Positions 34,267 to 43,506 of a stretch of DNA of 57,478 nucleotides are shown here, one piece after another. This DNA comes from Planktotalea frisia. GTDB lineage: Bacteria > Pseudomonadota > Alphaproteobacteria > Rhodobacterales > Rhodobacteraceae. The notes beneath the pieces were generated by a model. The model did not search any database and was not told where the DNA came from. It was given only the letters and a program-made list of their open reading frames with translations. Numbering within the stretch: the first letter of the stretch is position 1; the number at the start of each line of letters is the position of its first letter. The stretch lies in assembly GCF_001890925.1 (NCBI RefSeq), contig NZ_MLCB01000057.1:1-57478 (forward strand), in the 5' to 3' direction. The translations under genes were made by a program, and so were the position numbers.

Positions 34267-34340
34267 CGGATCGCTAAAGCGATCCGACCGGCTGGGGATT
34301 TCACCCCCAGACCCCCGAGGATATTTTTGAAGAGAGGAAG
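34267..34340 (+). repeat. Dispersed 3'-end repeat, copy A
   Basis: A two-hairpin element: perfect nine-base arms cggatcgct/agcgatccg (34267-34286), then ctgggg/ccccag around 34292-34310, then the conserved tail gaggatatttttgaagagag followed by gaag. Copies B (54265-54343) and C (49601-49678, inverted) share the order and the tail. It begins eight bases after the stop of the membrane winged-helix gene, in the same sense. Confidence 0.8.
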
Positions 34341-34392
34341 AAGTTTTTGCGAATGACTCGCAATTACTTTGGATCATGCTTATCTAGTAGGA

Positions 34393-34809
34393 ATGGATAG
34401 ACGTACATTTAACACCACACTCATTGGCGGCGCAGTTGCAGCAGCGCTTCCACTACCTGCAGCCGCTAAAGCTGCAAGTGCCGCGAAAACTGGACCGCTT
34501 TATGCTTGGGCGGTCGCAATTGCGCGGGCTCAGAACAGGGCATCACCCGCATTGCTTGCGCAACAGCTGGGTATTTCAAAGGCAGCGGCAGCAGAACTTT
34601 ATGCAAGTATGGTAGCGAATGGTGTTGTCCGCGCCCCTTTGTTTGGCGGCATAGCGAAAGCAGCCCAACCTTTGATCAAAGGCGGGCATATTGTTGCGGC
34701 CGACACCCATGTGACGCGCACCGCAAGCACCAGGCTCAAGGATATGAAACGCGCCTTTGACAAGCTTGCAGATGAAGAGCCGAGCAAGCCTGAAGATCAG
34801 GCGACCTGA
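34393..34809 (+). CDS. Predicted Tat-exported small protein
   Basis: 138 residues. The N-terminus [20 protein letters not shown] has twin arginines followed by a hydrophobic, Ala-rich stretch and PAAAKA, a plausible Tat signal. The mature part looks helical with a helix-turn-helix-like segment ([20 protein letters not shown]) but export makes a DNA-binding role unlikely. The ATG is preferred for the Tat motif, though its ribosome site (AGGA one base away) is poor and a TTG eight codons upstream is possible. Its end overlaps the convergent acyl-CoA dehydrogenase gene by 13 bases. Function unknown. Confidence 0.65.
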   Translation: MDRRTFNTTLIGGAVAAALPLPAAAKAASAAKTGPLYAWAVAIARAQNRASPALLAQQLGISKAAAAELYASMVANGVVRAPLFGGIAKAAQPLIKGGHIVAADTHVTRTASTRLKDMKRAFDKLADEEPSKPEDQAT

Positions 34810-35936
34810 TCTAGATTGCGTGCGATGACGAGGCGTTGGATGTCGCTGGTTCCCTCATAGATTTGGCAGATGCGCACATCGCGGTAGATGCGCTCCACAG
34901 GGTAGTCGGACAAGTAACCGTATCCCCCATGAATTTGGATCGCATCCGAGCAGACACGTTCTGCCATTTCAGATGTGAAGAGTTTCGCCATAGACGCTTC
35001 GTTCAAGCAGGGGATACCCGCCTCTTTTAGCGCGGCTGCGTTCAGGACCAGTTGGCGACCTGCTTCGACTTGGGTTGCCATGTCCGCCAGTTTAAAGCCA
35101 ACGGCTTGGTGGTTCGCAATCGCAGTGCCGAAAGATGTGCGCTCTGTCGCATAGTCACGCGCAACTTTAAGAGCAGAGCGCGCCATGCCAACGGCTTGGG
35201 CGGCAATACCGATACGCCCGCCTTCCAGATTGGCGAGGGCGATTTTGTAGCCTTGGCCCTCTTCGCCCAAAAGGTTTTCTGCAGGAACACGCATATTGCT
35301 AAAGGCCAACTGACAAGTGTCAGTGCAATTCAGCCCCAGCTTATCTTCGACGCGTACAACCTCATACCCGGGCGTGTCGGTCTCGACGATAAAGGCGCTG
35401 ATGCCGCGCTTGCCTGCCTCTTTGTTGGTGACCGCGAAAACGATGATAACTTTGCCGTTCTTACCCGAAGTGATGAATTGTTTGGCCCCGTTCAGCACAT
35501 AGTGATCCCCGTCGCGGACCGCAGTCGTGCGAAGGTTGGACGCGTCAGAGCCAGCTTGGGGTTCCGTCAGCGCGAAACCACCGACCCATTCGCCGCTCGC
35601 CAATTTGGGGAGATACTTTTGCTTTTGCGCCTCTGTTCCGTAGTTCAGGATTGGCACGCAGCCAACCGAGCTATGGACCGATAGGATTGTGGACACAGGC
35701 CCATCACCAGCTGCGATTTCCTCGAGCGCCAAAGCGTAGGCCACCGCGCCTGTTTCAGAGCCGCCGTATTCTTCGGGAACCAGCATCCCCATGAGGCCCA
35801 ACTCACCCATTTGATCAATCTCTGCGCGAGGAAATTCGCAAGAGCGGTCACGCGCTTGTGCGCTGGGCCAAAGCACATCTTGTGCAAACTGGCGGGTCAT
35901 GTCGCGGATCGCGTCCTGCGTTTCGTTCAAAATCAT
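34797..35936 (-). CDS. Acyl-CoA dehydrogenase
   Basis: 379 residues, the normal size for the family. FAD-dependent alpha-beta oxidation of an acyl-CoA: seen are the signature [17 protein letters not shown] near residue 120, and the C-terminal motif ending [20 protein letters not shown] with the catalytic Glu expected upstream in the same helix region ([14 protein letters not shown] near 365 is the usual catalytic region of short-chain enzymes). The start is fixed by an ATGA overlap with the thiolase gene; a longer frame upstream lies inside that gene. With thiolase it suggests a branched/short-chain acyl-CoA route. Specific substrate unknown. Confidence 0.92.
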   Translation of the reverse strand: MILNETQDAIRDMTRQFAQDVLWPSAQARDRSCEFPRAEIDQMGELGLMGMLVPEEYGGSETGAVAYALALEEIAAGDGPVSTILSVHSSVGCVPILNYGTEAQKQKYLPKLASGEWVGGFALTEPQAGSDASNLRTTAVRDGDHYVLNGAKQFITSGKNGKVIIVFAVTNKEAGKRGISAFIVETDTPGYEVVRVEDKLGLNCTDTCQLAFSNMRVPAENLLGEEGQGYKIALANLEGGRIGIAAQAVGMARSALKVARDYATERTSFGTAIANHQAVGFKLADMATQVEAGRQLVLNAAALKEAGIPCLNEASMAKLFTSEMAERVCSDAIQIHGGYGYLSDYPVERIYRDVRICQIYEGTSDIQRLVIARNLDQVA

Positions 35937-37123
35937 TGCATCATCTCCAAGGCGACTGCTGTTGCTTCGCCACCGCCAATGCAGACGGAGGCGATACCGC
36001 GTTTCATGTCTTTTGCTTGCAATGCACCGATCAGCGTCACCATGATCCGCGCGGCCGAAGCACCGATGGGATGACCAAGGGCGCAAGCACCGCCGTGCAC
36101 GTTAACTTTGTCGTGGGGCAAGTCGAGCGCGTGCATCGCGGCCATCGGAACCACTGCGAAAGCTTCGTTGATTTCGAACAGATCCACGTCTTGCAAGGCC
36201 CAACCGGTTTTCTCAGAGAGTTTCGTGAGCGAGCCGATGGGCGCTGTTGGGAACAGGCCTGGTTTGTCCGCATAACTCGCGTGGCCCACCATGCGGGCGA
36301 GGGGAGTAAGGCCGCGCTTTTCAGCCTCGGAGGCGCGCATCATGACCATCGCAGCGGCACCATCAGAGATCGAGGAAGAGTTGGCAGCCGTCACAGTGCC
36401 ATCCTTGCGAAAGGCCGGGCGCAGATTGCGGATTTTGTCACGCTTGGCTTTGGCGGGTTGTTCATCGGTTCTTATCAGCACCTCTTCATTGCGGGATTTT
36501 ACCGTGACGGGTGTGACCTCTACATCGAAATACCCACCCTCGATCGCCGCAATTGCGCGATCAAGCGAGGCAAACGCATAATCATCCTGCGCCTCGCGGG
36601 TGAATTGATAACTCTCTGCGCAATCCTCTGCGAAGGTGCCCATCAAGCGTCCCTTGTCATAAGCATCCTCTAGCCCATCAAAGAACATATGATCTTTTAA
36701 CTCCGCATGCCCCATACGCAGTCCTGCGCGCGCTTTTGGTAAAAGGTAGGGCGCGTTTGACATGCTCTCCATTCCGCCTGCAAGGACCACATCGGCAGAG
36801 CCTGCGATCAGCATGTCATGCGCGTACATTGCGGCTTTCATGCCGGAACCACACATCTTGTTGAGCGTTGTGCAGGTCGTGCTTAAAGGCAGGCCAGCGC
36901 CCAATGCGGCCTGACGTGCCGGCGCTTGGCCTTGACCCGCGCTCAGGACATTGCCGAAGGCGACTTCCTCAACATCTTCGGGCGCGATCCCAGCGCGTGC
37001 GACTGCTGCTTTGATCGCCGCAGAGCCGAGTCTCGCCGCGGTGACAGAGGCGAAATCGCCTTCAAACCCACCCATTGGCGTGCGTGCTGTTGAGACGATG
37101 ACGATTGGATCAATGGCGCTCAT
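35933..37123 (-). CDS. Acetyl-CoA C-acetyltransferase (thiolase)
   Basis: 396 residues, complete thiolase: nucleophilic Cys91 in [10 protein letters not shown], the second half motif [15 protein letters not shown] near 330, [14 protein letters not shown] with the catalytic His, and the C-terminal [13 protein letters not shown]. It cleaves or condenses acetoacetyl-CoA-type thioesters. It is first in a two-gene operon with acyl-CoA dehydrogenase (ATGA overlap) and divergent from an AraC regulator, 107 bases apart. Whether biosynthetic or degradative cannot be told; the partner suggests degradative. Confidence 0.93.
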   Translation of the reverse strand: MSAIDPIVIVSTARTPMGGFEGDFASVTAARLGSAAIKAAVARAGIAPEDVEEVAFGNVLSAGQGQAPARQAALGAGLPLSTTCTTLNKMCGSGMKAAMYAHDMLIAGSADVVLAGGMESMSNAPYLLPKARAGLRMGHAELKDHMFFDGLEDAYDKGRLMGTFAEDCAESYQFTREAQDDYAFASLDRAIAAIEGGYFDVEVTPVTVKSRNEEVLIRTDEQPAKAKRDKIRNLRPAFRKDGTVTAANSSSISDGAAAMVMMRASEAEKRGLTPLARMVGHASYADKPGLFPTAPIGSLTKLSEKTGWALQDVDLFEINEAFAVVPMAAMHALDLPHDKVNVHGGACALGHPIGASAARIMVTLIGALQAKDMKRGIASVCIGGGEATAVALEMMQ

Positions 37124-37230
37124 GGGGCTTTTCCTTTGCGGTGTTTAGAAAGAGTATAGACGAGGTGAAAGTGGCAAACTATGATCAATTAATTCCAAAT
37201 GAGTGAGCTATAATACCATGCGATTCACAC

Positions 37231-38211
37231 ATGTCTGAGGGTTTCATTTCTAACGCATTTGTCAGTGAAGCGCTGGATTGCGCGTGGCGTGGCAATGTCG
37301 ATATCAACGCACTTTTAACACAAGCACAGATCGATGCACCTAGTGGAGGACAGGTTAGTCCAGAGGCGTTTGGCCGCCTGTGGCTTGGGATCGCGAACGC
37401 AATGAATGATGAATTTTTCGGCAACGCCGCACGTCCCATGCGGCCTGGAAGTTTCACATTGATGGCACATGCGGTGCGCACCGCACCTACAGTTGAGGTC
37501 GCTTTGCAACGCGCGCTTAGATTTCTGAAAGTCGCGATTGATGAACCATATGGCACACTCGATGTCACCCAAGGCACAGCACAGATTACGCTCCACGACA
37601 GTCGTACAGATCGCAGCGCGTTCGCGTATCGTACCTATTGGGTTATCCTGCACGGTCTAACATGCTGGCTTGCCGATGCACGTATCCCTCTGCAATCGCT
37701 CAGTTTTACTTGCATCGCGCCTTGGCACAAAAAGGACTATCGCCAGTTTTTTGGCGCGCCGGTTGTGTTTAAAGCCCCCATCGGTGCCCTCCGCTTTGAC
37801 GCGAGTTATCTCAAGCGTCCAGTGAACCGGAGCGACGCTGCCCTGAAGCGTTTCTTGCGCGCTGCACCAGGGACGTTTTTGATTGGATATAAGTTCGATG
37901 AAGGCACTGTAAGTGCGGTGATGAAAGTGCTGAAAGCGACGGAACCGATGGAGTGGCCAACGCTGCCTCATCTCGCCAAGCAACTCGATATTTCCGCAGC
38001 GACATTGCGTCGTCAGCTTTTGCAGCAAGGGCACAGTTATCGCAGCCTGAAGGCTGACCTCAAACGAGAGCGCGCGCAGACGTTGCTGCGCGAAACCCAT
38101 CTGCCCGTGAGCGAGATTTCCAATCGTTTGGGGTATGCAGAACCGAGCGCGTTTTTTCGCGCGTTTCGTGGGTGGAGCGGCCAGACGCCAGAAGCTTGGA
38201 GAAAGACTTAG
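37231..38211 (+). CDS. AraC-family transcriptional regulator (OruR/ArgR-like N-terminal domain)
   Basis: 326 residues. The N-terminal 200 residues match the arabinose-binding-like domain of the AraC subgroup that includes OruR and regulators of quaternary amine genes; the C-terminal DNA-binding domain begins about 235 (LPHLAKQLDISAATLRRQLL) and ends RLGYAEPSAFFRAFRGWSG. A TATAAT lies 17 bases before the ATG. It sits upstream of, and in the same direction as, the dimethylglycine-dehydrogenase-like gene (87 bases) and divergent from thiolase, so it may regulate the methylamine-type pair (inference). Confidence 0.9.
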   Translation: MSEGFISNAFVSEALDCAWRGNVDINALLTQAQIDAPSGGQVSPEAFGRLWLGIANAMNDEFFGNAARPMRPGSFTLMAHAVRTAPTVEVALQRALRFLKVAIDEPYGTLDVTQGTAQITLHDSRTDRSAFAYRTYWVILHGLTCWLADARIPLQSLSFTCIAPWHKKDYRQFFGAPVVFKAPIGALRFDASYLKRPVNRSDAALKRFLRAAPGTFLIGYKFDEGTVSAVMKVLKATEPMEWPTLPHLAKQLDISAATLRRQLLQQGHSYRSLKADLKRERAQTLLRETHLPVSEISNRLGYAEPSAFFRAFRGWSGQTPEAWRKT

Positions 38212-38298
38212 CGACGCTTTTTGTCGGTTTTGGGTCAGAGCAGAAGCGCGCGACCTTCGAACATGAACGCGAAAGAAGATGCGTGAAAGGGCCATGCC

Positions 38299-40704
38299 AT
38301 GAAATCCCACTACAGAGTTGTCGTTATAGGTGGCGGCGTCGTTGGAACGTCGGTTCTTTATCACCTTGCGAAAATGGGCTGGTCTGATGTGTGCCTGATC
38401 GAACGCTCTGTTTTGACGGCGGGGTCATCTTGGCATGCAGCGGGCGGTATACATGCGCTGAACGCGGACCCGAATATCGCGCAATTGCAGGCCTATACGA
38501 TTGATCTGCTGAGCGAGATTGAAAAGGAAAGCGGTCAGAACATCGGGCTTCACATGACAGGTGGTCTGACGATGGCGGGCACGCCGGATCGCTGGGAATG
38601 GCTGCAATCCGCCTATCGCACCTTCCAATCCATCGGGATCGAAGATTGCCGTTTGGTGAGCGTCGAAGAAGCGGTTGAACTGAACCCGATCATGTCGGGT
38701 GAGGGCTTGCTCGGCGGTATGTGGGCGGATCGAGAGGGGTATGTCGATACCACCGGAACAGTCCATGCCTATGCGGGTGCGGCCAAGAAACACGGCGCAG
38801 ACGTGATCGAGCATAATCGCGTGTTGGAGTTGAATCAAACGTTAGAAGGCTGGGAGATTGTGACCGAAAAAGGCACGATCAATTGCGAACATGTCGTTAA
38901 CGCAGCGGGTCTTTGGGCCAAGCAAGTCGGACGCATGGCAGGGATCGAACTGCCTGTCTCGCCGCTGAACCACCACTACCTTGTGTCCGACACGATCCCC
39001 AAGCTCGAAGAGCTGGATTTCGAGGTGCCCATGACCGTCGACCTCGAGGGTTTTACTTACATGCGGCAGGATCAGAAGGGCCTTTTGCTTGGTATCTATG
39101 AGGTGGATCACGAACATTGGATGATGGACGGCGCACCATGGGAATACGGGTTTGAGCTTCAGAAAGAAGACACAGATCGCATCGAAAAAGAGCTGATCAT
39201 GGGGTTTGAACGCTACCCTGATTTGCAAAATGTCGGTGTCAAAACATGGGTGAACGGCGCGTTCACCTTCTCGCCCGACGGAAATCCTTTGGTCGGTCCA
39301 GTTCCCGGCAAACGCGGCTATTGGACGGCTTGCGCCGTCATGGCGGGCTTTTTGCAGGGTGGCGGTGTCGGAAAATCGCTGGCGGAATGGATCATCAATG
39401 GCGAGCCAGAGGCGGATGTCTACGGCATGGACGTCGCGCGCTACGGCGTCTTTGCAGAGAACAAACAGTACATCAAAGAAACCACAGGCCAGTTCTATTC
39501 GCGCCGTTTTATAATGACCTATCCGAACGAGCAATTGCCAGCGGGACGTCCTTTGAAGATGGCACCAGCGTATTCAGATATGACCGAGGCGGGATGCCAG
39601 TGGGGGCAAAGCTGGGACCTCGAAGTGCCGCTCTATTTCGGGGGCAAAGGGTTCGAAGAAACGCCGTCGCTCAAACGCTCTAACGCGTTCGACATTGTCG
39701 CTGCTGAATGCAAAGCTGTGCGTGAAAACGTCGGTCTGTTGGACATTTCAGGCTTTTCCCGTTTCGAAGTGTCGGGTGCGGGTGCAGAGGCGTGGCTGAA
39801 CACCATTTTCGCGACCAAACTCCCAGAGGCTGGCCGTTCGCGTTTGGCGGTCGCGCTGGGCGAGGATGGTCGTCTCAAAGGGGACCTTACGCTCTTTAAC
39901 TGGGGCGATGGAACCTATTGGATCATGGGCAGCTACTATCTGCGTCGTTGGCACATGCGTTGGTTTGATGATCACATGGGCGCGGATGTGCAGGTGCGTG
40001 ACTTGGGCGATGAGGTGTGTGGTTTCTCGCTTTCTGGACCGAACGCACGCAAGGTGATTGAAAAGCTCTCTGATGGTCCTGTGGGCGATTTGCCTTTCAT
40101 GGGCTGTGGTGCATTTGATATCGGAATGTTGCGCTGCAAGGTTGGGCGTATGTCGGTGACAGGTGAGCTTGGATATGAAATCCACTGCCGCATGGGCGAT
40201 CACATAACTTTGCGCAAAACCTTGCTGGAAGCGGGCGCAGATGTTGGCATCAAAGAGATCGGCTTCAACGCGATGCTAAGCCTGCGGCTAGAGAAATCCT
40301 ACGGGATTTGGTCGGCGGAGTTCACACAAGGCTACACCCCTGCGATGACCGCGATGGACCGTTGGATTGATTTTGACAAAGAGGGTTTTGTCGGTCGAGA
40401 TGCAGCACTTGCAGAGCGCGATGGCAATGGTCCTGCGCAGGTGCAAGTGACGCTGGAGATTGAAGCGGACGGTGCGGATGCCAGCGGGTATGAGCCGATT
40501 TGGCAGGATGGTAACAAGATCGGATTTGTGACCTCTGGCGGCTATGGCCACACGATGGGCAAATCCTATGCGATGGGTCTCGTCGATGTGGCAAGCGCGG
40601 CGGAGGGCATGGACCTGACCGTGCATATCGTCGGTGTGGAGCGCACAGCGAAGGTGATCGCGCCCTCGCCCTACGATCCCAAAGGCAAGGCGATGCGCCC
40701 ATGA
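38299..40704 (+). CDS. Dimethylglycine dehydrogenase-like FAD/GcvT fusion protein
   Basis: 801 residues. N-terminal DAO-type FAD domain (VVVIGGGVVGTSVLYHLAKM) with SSWHAAGG, where the His is the expected site of covalent FAD attachment in the dimethylglycine/sarcosine dehydrogenase family; then a linker and a C-terminal GcvT-like tetrahydrofolate domain (from about residue 430, with DISGFSRFEVSGAGAEAWLN and GELGYEIHC). Such enzymes oxidatively demethylate N-methyl amines and pass the one-carbon unit to tetrahydrofolate. The gene overlaps the MttB-family gene by ATGA. Substrate unknown: dimethylglycine, sarcosine or another N-methyl compound are all possible. Confidence 0.88.
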   Translation: MKSHYRVVVIGGGVVGTSVLYHLAKMGWSDVCLIERSVLTAGSSWHAAGGIHALNADPNIAQLQAYTIDLLSEIEKESGQNIGLHMTGGLTMAGTPDRWEWLQSAYRTFQSIGIEDCRLVSVEEAVELNPIMSGEGLLGGMWADREGYVDTTGTVHAYAGAAKKHGADVIEHNRVLELNQTLEGWEIVTEKGTINCEHVVNAAGLWAKQVGRMAGIELPVSPLNHHYLVSDTIPKLEELDFEVPMTVDLEGFTYMRQDQKGLLLGIYEVDHEHWMMDGAPWEYGFELQKEDTDRIEKELIMGFERYPDLQNVGVKTWVNGAFTFSPDGNPLVGPVPGKRGYWTACAVMAGFLQGGGVGKSLAEWIINGEPEADVYGMDVARYGVFAENKQYIKETTGQFYSRRFIMTYPNEQLPAGRPLKMAPAYSDMTEAGCQWGQSWDLEVPLYFGGKGFEETPSLKRSNAFDIVAAECKAVRENVGLLDISGFSRFEVSGAGAEAWLNTIFATKLPEAGRSRLAVALGEDGRLKGDLTLFNWGDGTYWIMGSYYLRRWHMRWFDDHMGADVQVRDLGDEVCGFSLSGPNARKVIEKLSDGPVGDLPFMGCGAFDIGMLRCKVGRMSVTGELGYEIHCRMGDHITLRKTLLEAGADVGIKEIGFNAMLSLRLEKSYGIWSAEFTQGYTPAMTAMDRWIDFDKEGFVGRDAALAERDGNGPAQVQVTLEIEADGADASGYEPIWQDGNKIGFVTSGGYGHTMGKSYAMGLVDVASAAEGMDLTVHIVGVERTAKVIAPSPYDPKGKAMRP

Positions 40705-42221
40705 GAAAAGGGCGCAAAGCGCGGCAGGCGGATGATGCGCCAAAACGCAAAACCGATTACCGCAATCTGAAAAATCCCTTTCCACTGATGAAGGCGTTTA
40801 GCGATGATCATATCGCCAAGATGCACGAAGCTGCGCTCGATACTTTGGAAAATCTAGGTGTCAAAGTCCTGCTCCCTGCCGCGCGCGAGACGTTTCGCCA
40901 AGGCGGTGCAAAGGTCGATGAAAGCACGGAGATGGTCTACATAGGCCGCGATATTGTGCAGGCCGCGCTCGCAAGTGCACCTAAGTCGATCCCTGTCGCG
41001 GGTGGCGCAAGGGATCGCGATATTGTGCTCGAACTTGGCAACCTATGCTTTCAACCCGGTGCAGGCGCACCTCATGCGACGGATCGCATCAAAGGGCGTC
41101 GGCCCGGCACGTGGAGTGACTACCAAGACCTCACGCGCCTCACTCAACATTTCGACGTTTTGCACATGGTTCCGCCCTTGATAGAGCCTCAGGATATTCC
41201 AATCCACTTACGCCACTACGCGACGATGGAAGCGCAGATGACGCTGACGGATAAAGTGCCTTTCGTGTTTTCACGCGGTACGCCGCAGGTCGAGCAAAGC
41301 TTTGAGATGTTGCGCGATTTTCGTGGGCTAAGCGACGCTGAATTTCACGCAGGCGCGCAGTGCTATACGATCATCAACACCAACTCGCCGCGCACGATTG
41401 ATATCCCCATGGCGCAAGGTCTCATTGATTTCGCCAAAGCGGGACAGGTGTCTATCGTTACGCCCTTCACCTTGATGGGGGCGATGGCGCCGATCACGGT
41501 CGCGGGGGCGATCACGCTCAGCCATACCGAAGCGCTGGCCGCGATCACGCTCACGCAACTCACCAAGTCGGGTGCACCGGTGTGCTACGGCACGTTCACC
41601 TCTAACGTTGATATGAAGTCGGGCGCGCCTGTATTCGGTACGCCGGAACACTTCCGCGCTTCGCTGGCTGCGGGTCAACTCGCGCGGTTGATTGGCCTGC
41701 CTTGGCGCTCTGCCTCAGGCAGTGCTGCAAATTCCAACGATGTGCAGGCAGCCAATGAGACGCAGTTTGGCACGTGGGGCTGTCTCATGGCGGGGGCGAC
41801 TGTGATCATCCACGCGGCTGGTTGGCTGGAGGGTGGTCTCACCGTGTCTTACGAGAAGCTGATCACGGATATGGAAGTGCTGCAAATGGTGGCCGAGCTG
41901 TGCGCTGCTGGCGAAACAGCGGGCGCGGATCTTGGACTTGATGCAATCGCGGATGTACAGCCCAGCGGGCATTTCTTCGGTACGCCGCATACGATGGAAC
42001 GCTATCAGACGGAGTTCTATGAGCCCCTCGTTGCGGATTATTCTAACTATGGCACGTGGCAAGAGCGTGGAGCGATCGATGCAAACACCCGTGCGACAGG
42101 GGTTTGGCAGGATATCCTAGCGCGGCCTAATCCTGTAAAATCAGATGGCCAAGCCGTGGGTGATCTGAAAGACTACATCGCGAAAGCGACTAAAGCAGGC
42201 GGTGCAGCGCCTGTCAGTTAA
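40701..42221 (+). CDS. MttB-family (trimethylamine methyltransferase superfamily) protein, non-pyrrolysine
   Basis: 506 residues of the MttB superfamily, recognised from the TIM-barrel segments such as LENLGVKVL near 52, RGTPQVEQSFEML, TPFTLMGAMAPITVAGAI near 255 and WRSASGSAANSNDVQAANE near 335. Family members move a methyl group from quaternary amines to a corrinoid protein. There is no in-frame TAG, so this is a non-pyrrolysine member, like glycine betaine or proline betaine methyltransferases. The first 25 residues are Arg/Lys-rich. No corrinoid-protein gene is in the window. Translationally coupled (ATGA) to the flavoprotein, so the two probably act on the same methylated amine in sequence. 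Confidence 0.88.
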   Translation: MRKGRKARQADDAPKRKTDYRNLKNPFPLMKAFSDDHIAKMHEAALDTLENLGVKVLLPAARETFRQGGAKVDESTEMVYIGRDIVQAALASAPKSIPVAGGARDRDIVLELGNLCFQPGAGAPHATDRIKGRRPGTWSDYQDLTRLTQHFDVLHMVPPLIEPQDIPIHLRHYATMEAQMTLTDKVPFVFSRGTPQVEQSFEMLRDFRGLSDAEFHAGAQCYTIINTNSPRTIDIPMAQGLIDFAKAGQVSIVTPFTLMGAMAPITVAGAITLSHTEALAAITLTQLTKSGAPVCYGTFTSNVDMKSGAPVFGTPEHFRASLAAGQLARLIGLPWRSASGSAANSNDVQAANETQFGTWGCLMAGATVIIHAAGWLEGGLTVSYEKLITDMEVLQMVAELCAAGETAGADLGLDAIADVQPSGHFFGTPHTMERYQTEFYEPLVADYSNYGTWQERGAIDANTRATGVWQDILARPNPVKSDGQAVGDLKDYIAKATKAGGAAPVS

Positions 42222-42232
42222 GGTTAATTTGA

Positions 42233-42271
42233 CGCAATAGCGGTTGTTGTGTCATAAACGCCGCTATTGCG
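42233..42271 (+). terminator. Long inverted repeat after the MttB-family gene
   Basis: Perfect 11-base arms cgcaatagcgg (42233-42243) and ccgctattgcg (42261-42271) with a 17-base loop, starting 12 bases after the stop. No T run follows, so this may be a terminator/stabiliser or an operator for the gene after it. Confidence 0.5.
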
Positions 42272-42336
42272 TGTGAAAACGGAGTTGGGGGATGCGTTCC
42301 GGTTCAGGGGCGCGACATATTTTTGGAGTACTTCAC

Positions 42337-42633
42337 ATGAGTTTTTTTAAAACAATTAGCCCTGCACTTATTCTTGGCTTGGCCGTTGCGACTGGCGCAA
42401 ATGCACAAGCGTTTGGTGTCGTTGAGACTGGTGGTGCGTTCGGTGTTGGAACTGGCGCAGTGCCGGTTGCTGTTGCCCCAGCGCCGACTGCAGCGGTCGG
42501 CATTCCACCAGTCACTGGTTTCGCAACTGGACTTGGTGGCCTAGGTGCGGCCGGTTCCATAGGTCTTGGTCTCGGCGCGATTGTCGCCGTGGGCGCGATA
42601 TCAGGTGGTGGTTCGACGTCCAGCACAAACTAA
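42337..42633 (+). CDS. Small Gly/Ala-rich exported protein
   Basis: 98 residues: signal peptide (MSFFKTISPALILGLAVATG, then ANAQA) followed by a Gly/Ala/Val/Pro-rich mature part with a hydrophobic glycine-zipper-like segment (IGLGLGAIVAVGAISGGGS) and a Ser/Thr/Asn tail. Probably associates with the envelope. GGAG eight bases upstream fixes the ATG; the longer in-frame extension has no signal peptide. It has its own terminator and stands alone between MttB and IclR genes. Function unknown. Confidence 0.75.
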   Translation: MSFFKTISPALILGLAVATGANAQAFGVVETGGAFGVGTGAVPVAVAPAPTAAVGIPPVTGFATGLGGLGAAGSIGLGLGAIVAVGAISGGGSTSSTN

Positions 42634-42654
42634 TTGCCAGAGCTGACACATAGG

Positions 42655-42682
42655 AAGGGCGGGTTTTGGCCTGCCCTTTTGC
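42655..42682 (+). terminator. Rho-independent terminator of the Gly-rich protein gene
   Basis: Arms aagggcggg and cctgccctt pair over nine bases (one G-T), loop ttttgg, followed by a short T run (cccttttgctatttt). It may also serve the convergent IclR gene. Confidence 0.75.
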
Positions 42683-42718
42683 TATTTTCGGCTTTCGGGA
42701 AAAACTGATAAACAGGGC

Positions 42719-43498
42719 TTAATTGCTGTGCAACTCTGACAACTTCTCTGCTGCAGATTTCAGGTCAGGCAGGAACTTTACCAAATCCGTCACCGCATGG
42801 CGTTGTTCTGGCGCGTGGACAGACAAAGTCGCCATCAAGCGGCCAGCGCTGTCGATGACGGGCACCGCAATCGCGGTCATGCCCAGCATGAACTCTTCAT
42901 CGTCTTGCGAATAACCACGCTTGCGGGTTTGAGCCAATTCTTGACGCAAGGCCTCGCTTGTTACGATGGTTTTTTCTGTCAACGCTTCGAGCGGGCGCGC
43001 GTTCAGGACTGCTTCCAACGTGCTATCGCGCAAGGTCGAGAGATACATTTTCCCGCTTGCCGTGCAGTGAAACGGTACTTGAGTGCCAATCGGCAACTGA
43101 ATGCGTAGCGGCCATTTCGTCTCGACGCGATCAAGATAGGTCATGCCTTCGCGATCTGGCGTGGCAAGGTTGCAGGTCTCGCCAATCTCTTCAGCCACGG
43201 ATTTGAGAATTGCTAAACGCCCTGTGCGCAAGCGCTCGGATGACATTGTATGCACCGCAATTTGGCGCAAACGCGGACCGGGACCATAAGAGCGGCCATC
43301 CAAGTCACGCTGCAAAAACCCTTCGGCCTCGGCGGTTTGCAAAAGTCGATGGATTGTTGGTTTAGGAAGCCCAAGCGCGGAACTTAGCTGCATGGGCTTC
43401 AAAGGAGTGCCTGCCTTGGCGATTTCTTCGACAACTAACAAGAGGCGCAAATTCGTAGGAATCTGCGTCTCTTGGTTTTTTTGAAAGTCGTCAGGCAT
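42719..43498 (-). CDS. IclR-family transcriptional regulator
   Basis: About 259 residues: N-terminal winged helix (LRLLLVVEEIAKAGTPLKPM through GLPKPTIHRLLQTAEAEGFL) and C-terminal IclR effector domain (PFHCTASGKMYLS near 140, TRKRGYSQDDEEFMLGMTAI). It lies eight bases after the TRAP permease gene on the same strand, so it is the last gene of that operon and the likely regulator of the TRAP / GMC pair. The ATG giving MPDDFQKN is chosen; the longer frame runs into the permease gene. Effector unknown. Confidence 0.9.
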   Translation of the reverse strand: MPDDFQKNQETQIPTNLRLLLVVEEIAKAGTPLKPMQLSSALGLPKPTIHRLLQTAEAEGFLQRDLDGRSYGPGPRLRQIAVHTMSSERLRTGRLAILKSVAEEIGETCNLATPDREGMTYLDRVETKWPLRIQLPIGTQVPFHCTASGKMYLSTLRDSTLEAVLNARPLEALTEKTIVTSEALRQELAQTRKRGYSQDDEEFMLGMTAIAVPVIDSAGRLMATLSVHAPEQRHAVTDLVKFLPDLKSAAEKLSELHSN

Positions 43499-43506
43499 CA
43501 ATACTC

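Noticed and set aside
34393-34809. A DNA-binding regulator based on the helix-turn-helix-like segment [20 protein letters not shown]
   Set aside because: The twin-arginine signal at the N-terminus implies export, which makes DNA binding unlikely.
40701-42221. Pyrrolysine-type MttB with UAG read-through
   Set aside because: The frame is full length with no in-frame TAG, and no pyl genes are present; it is a non-pyrrolysine member.
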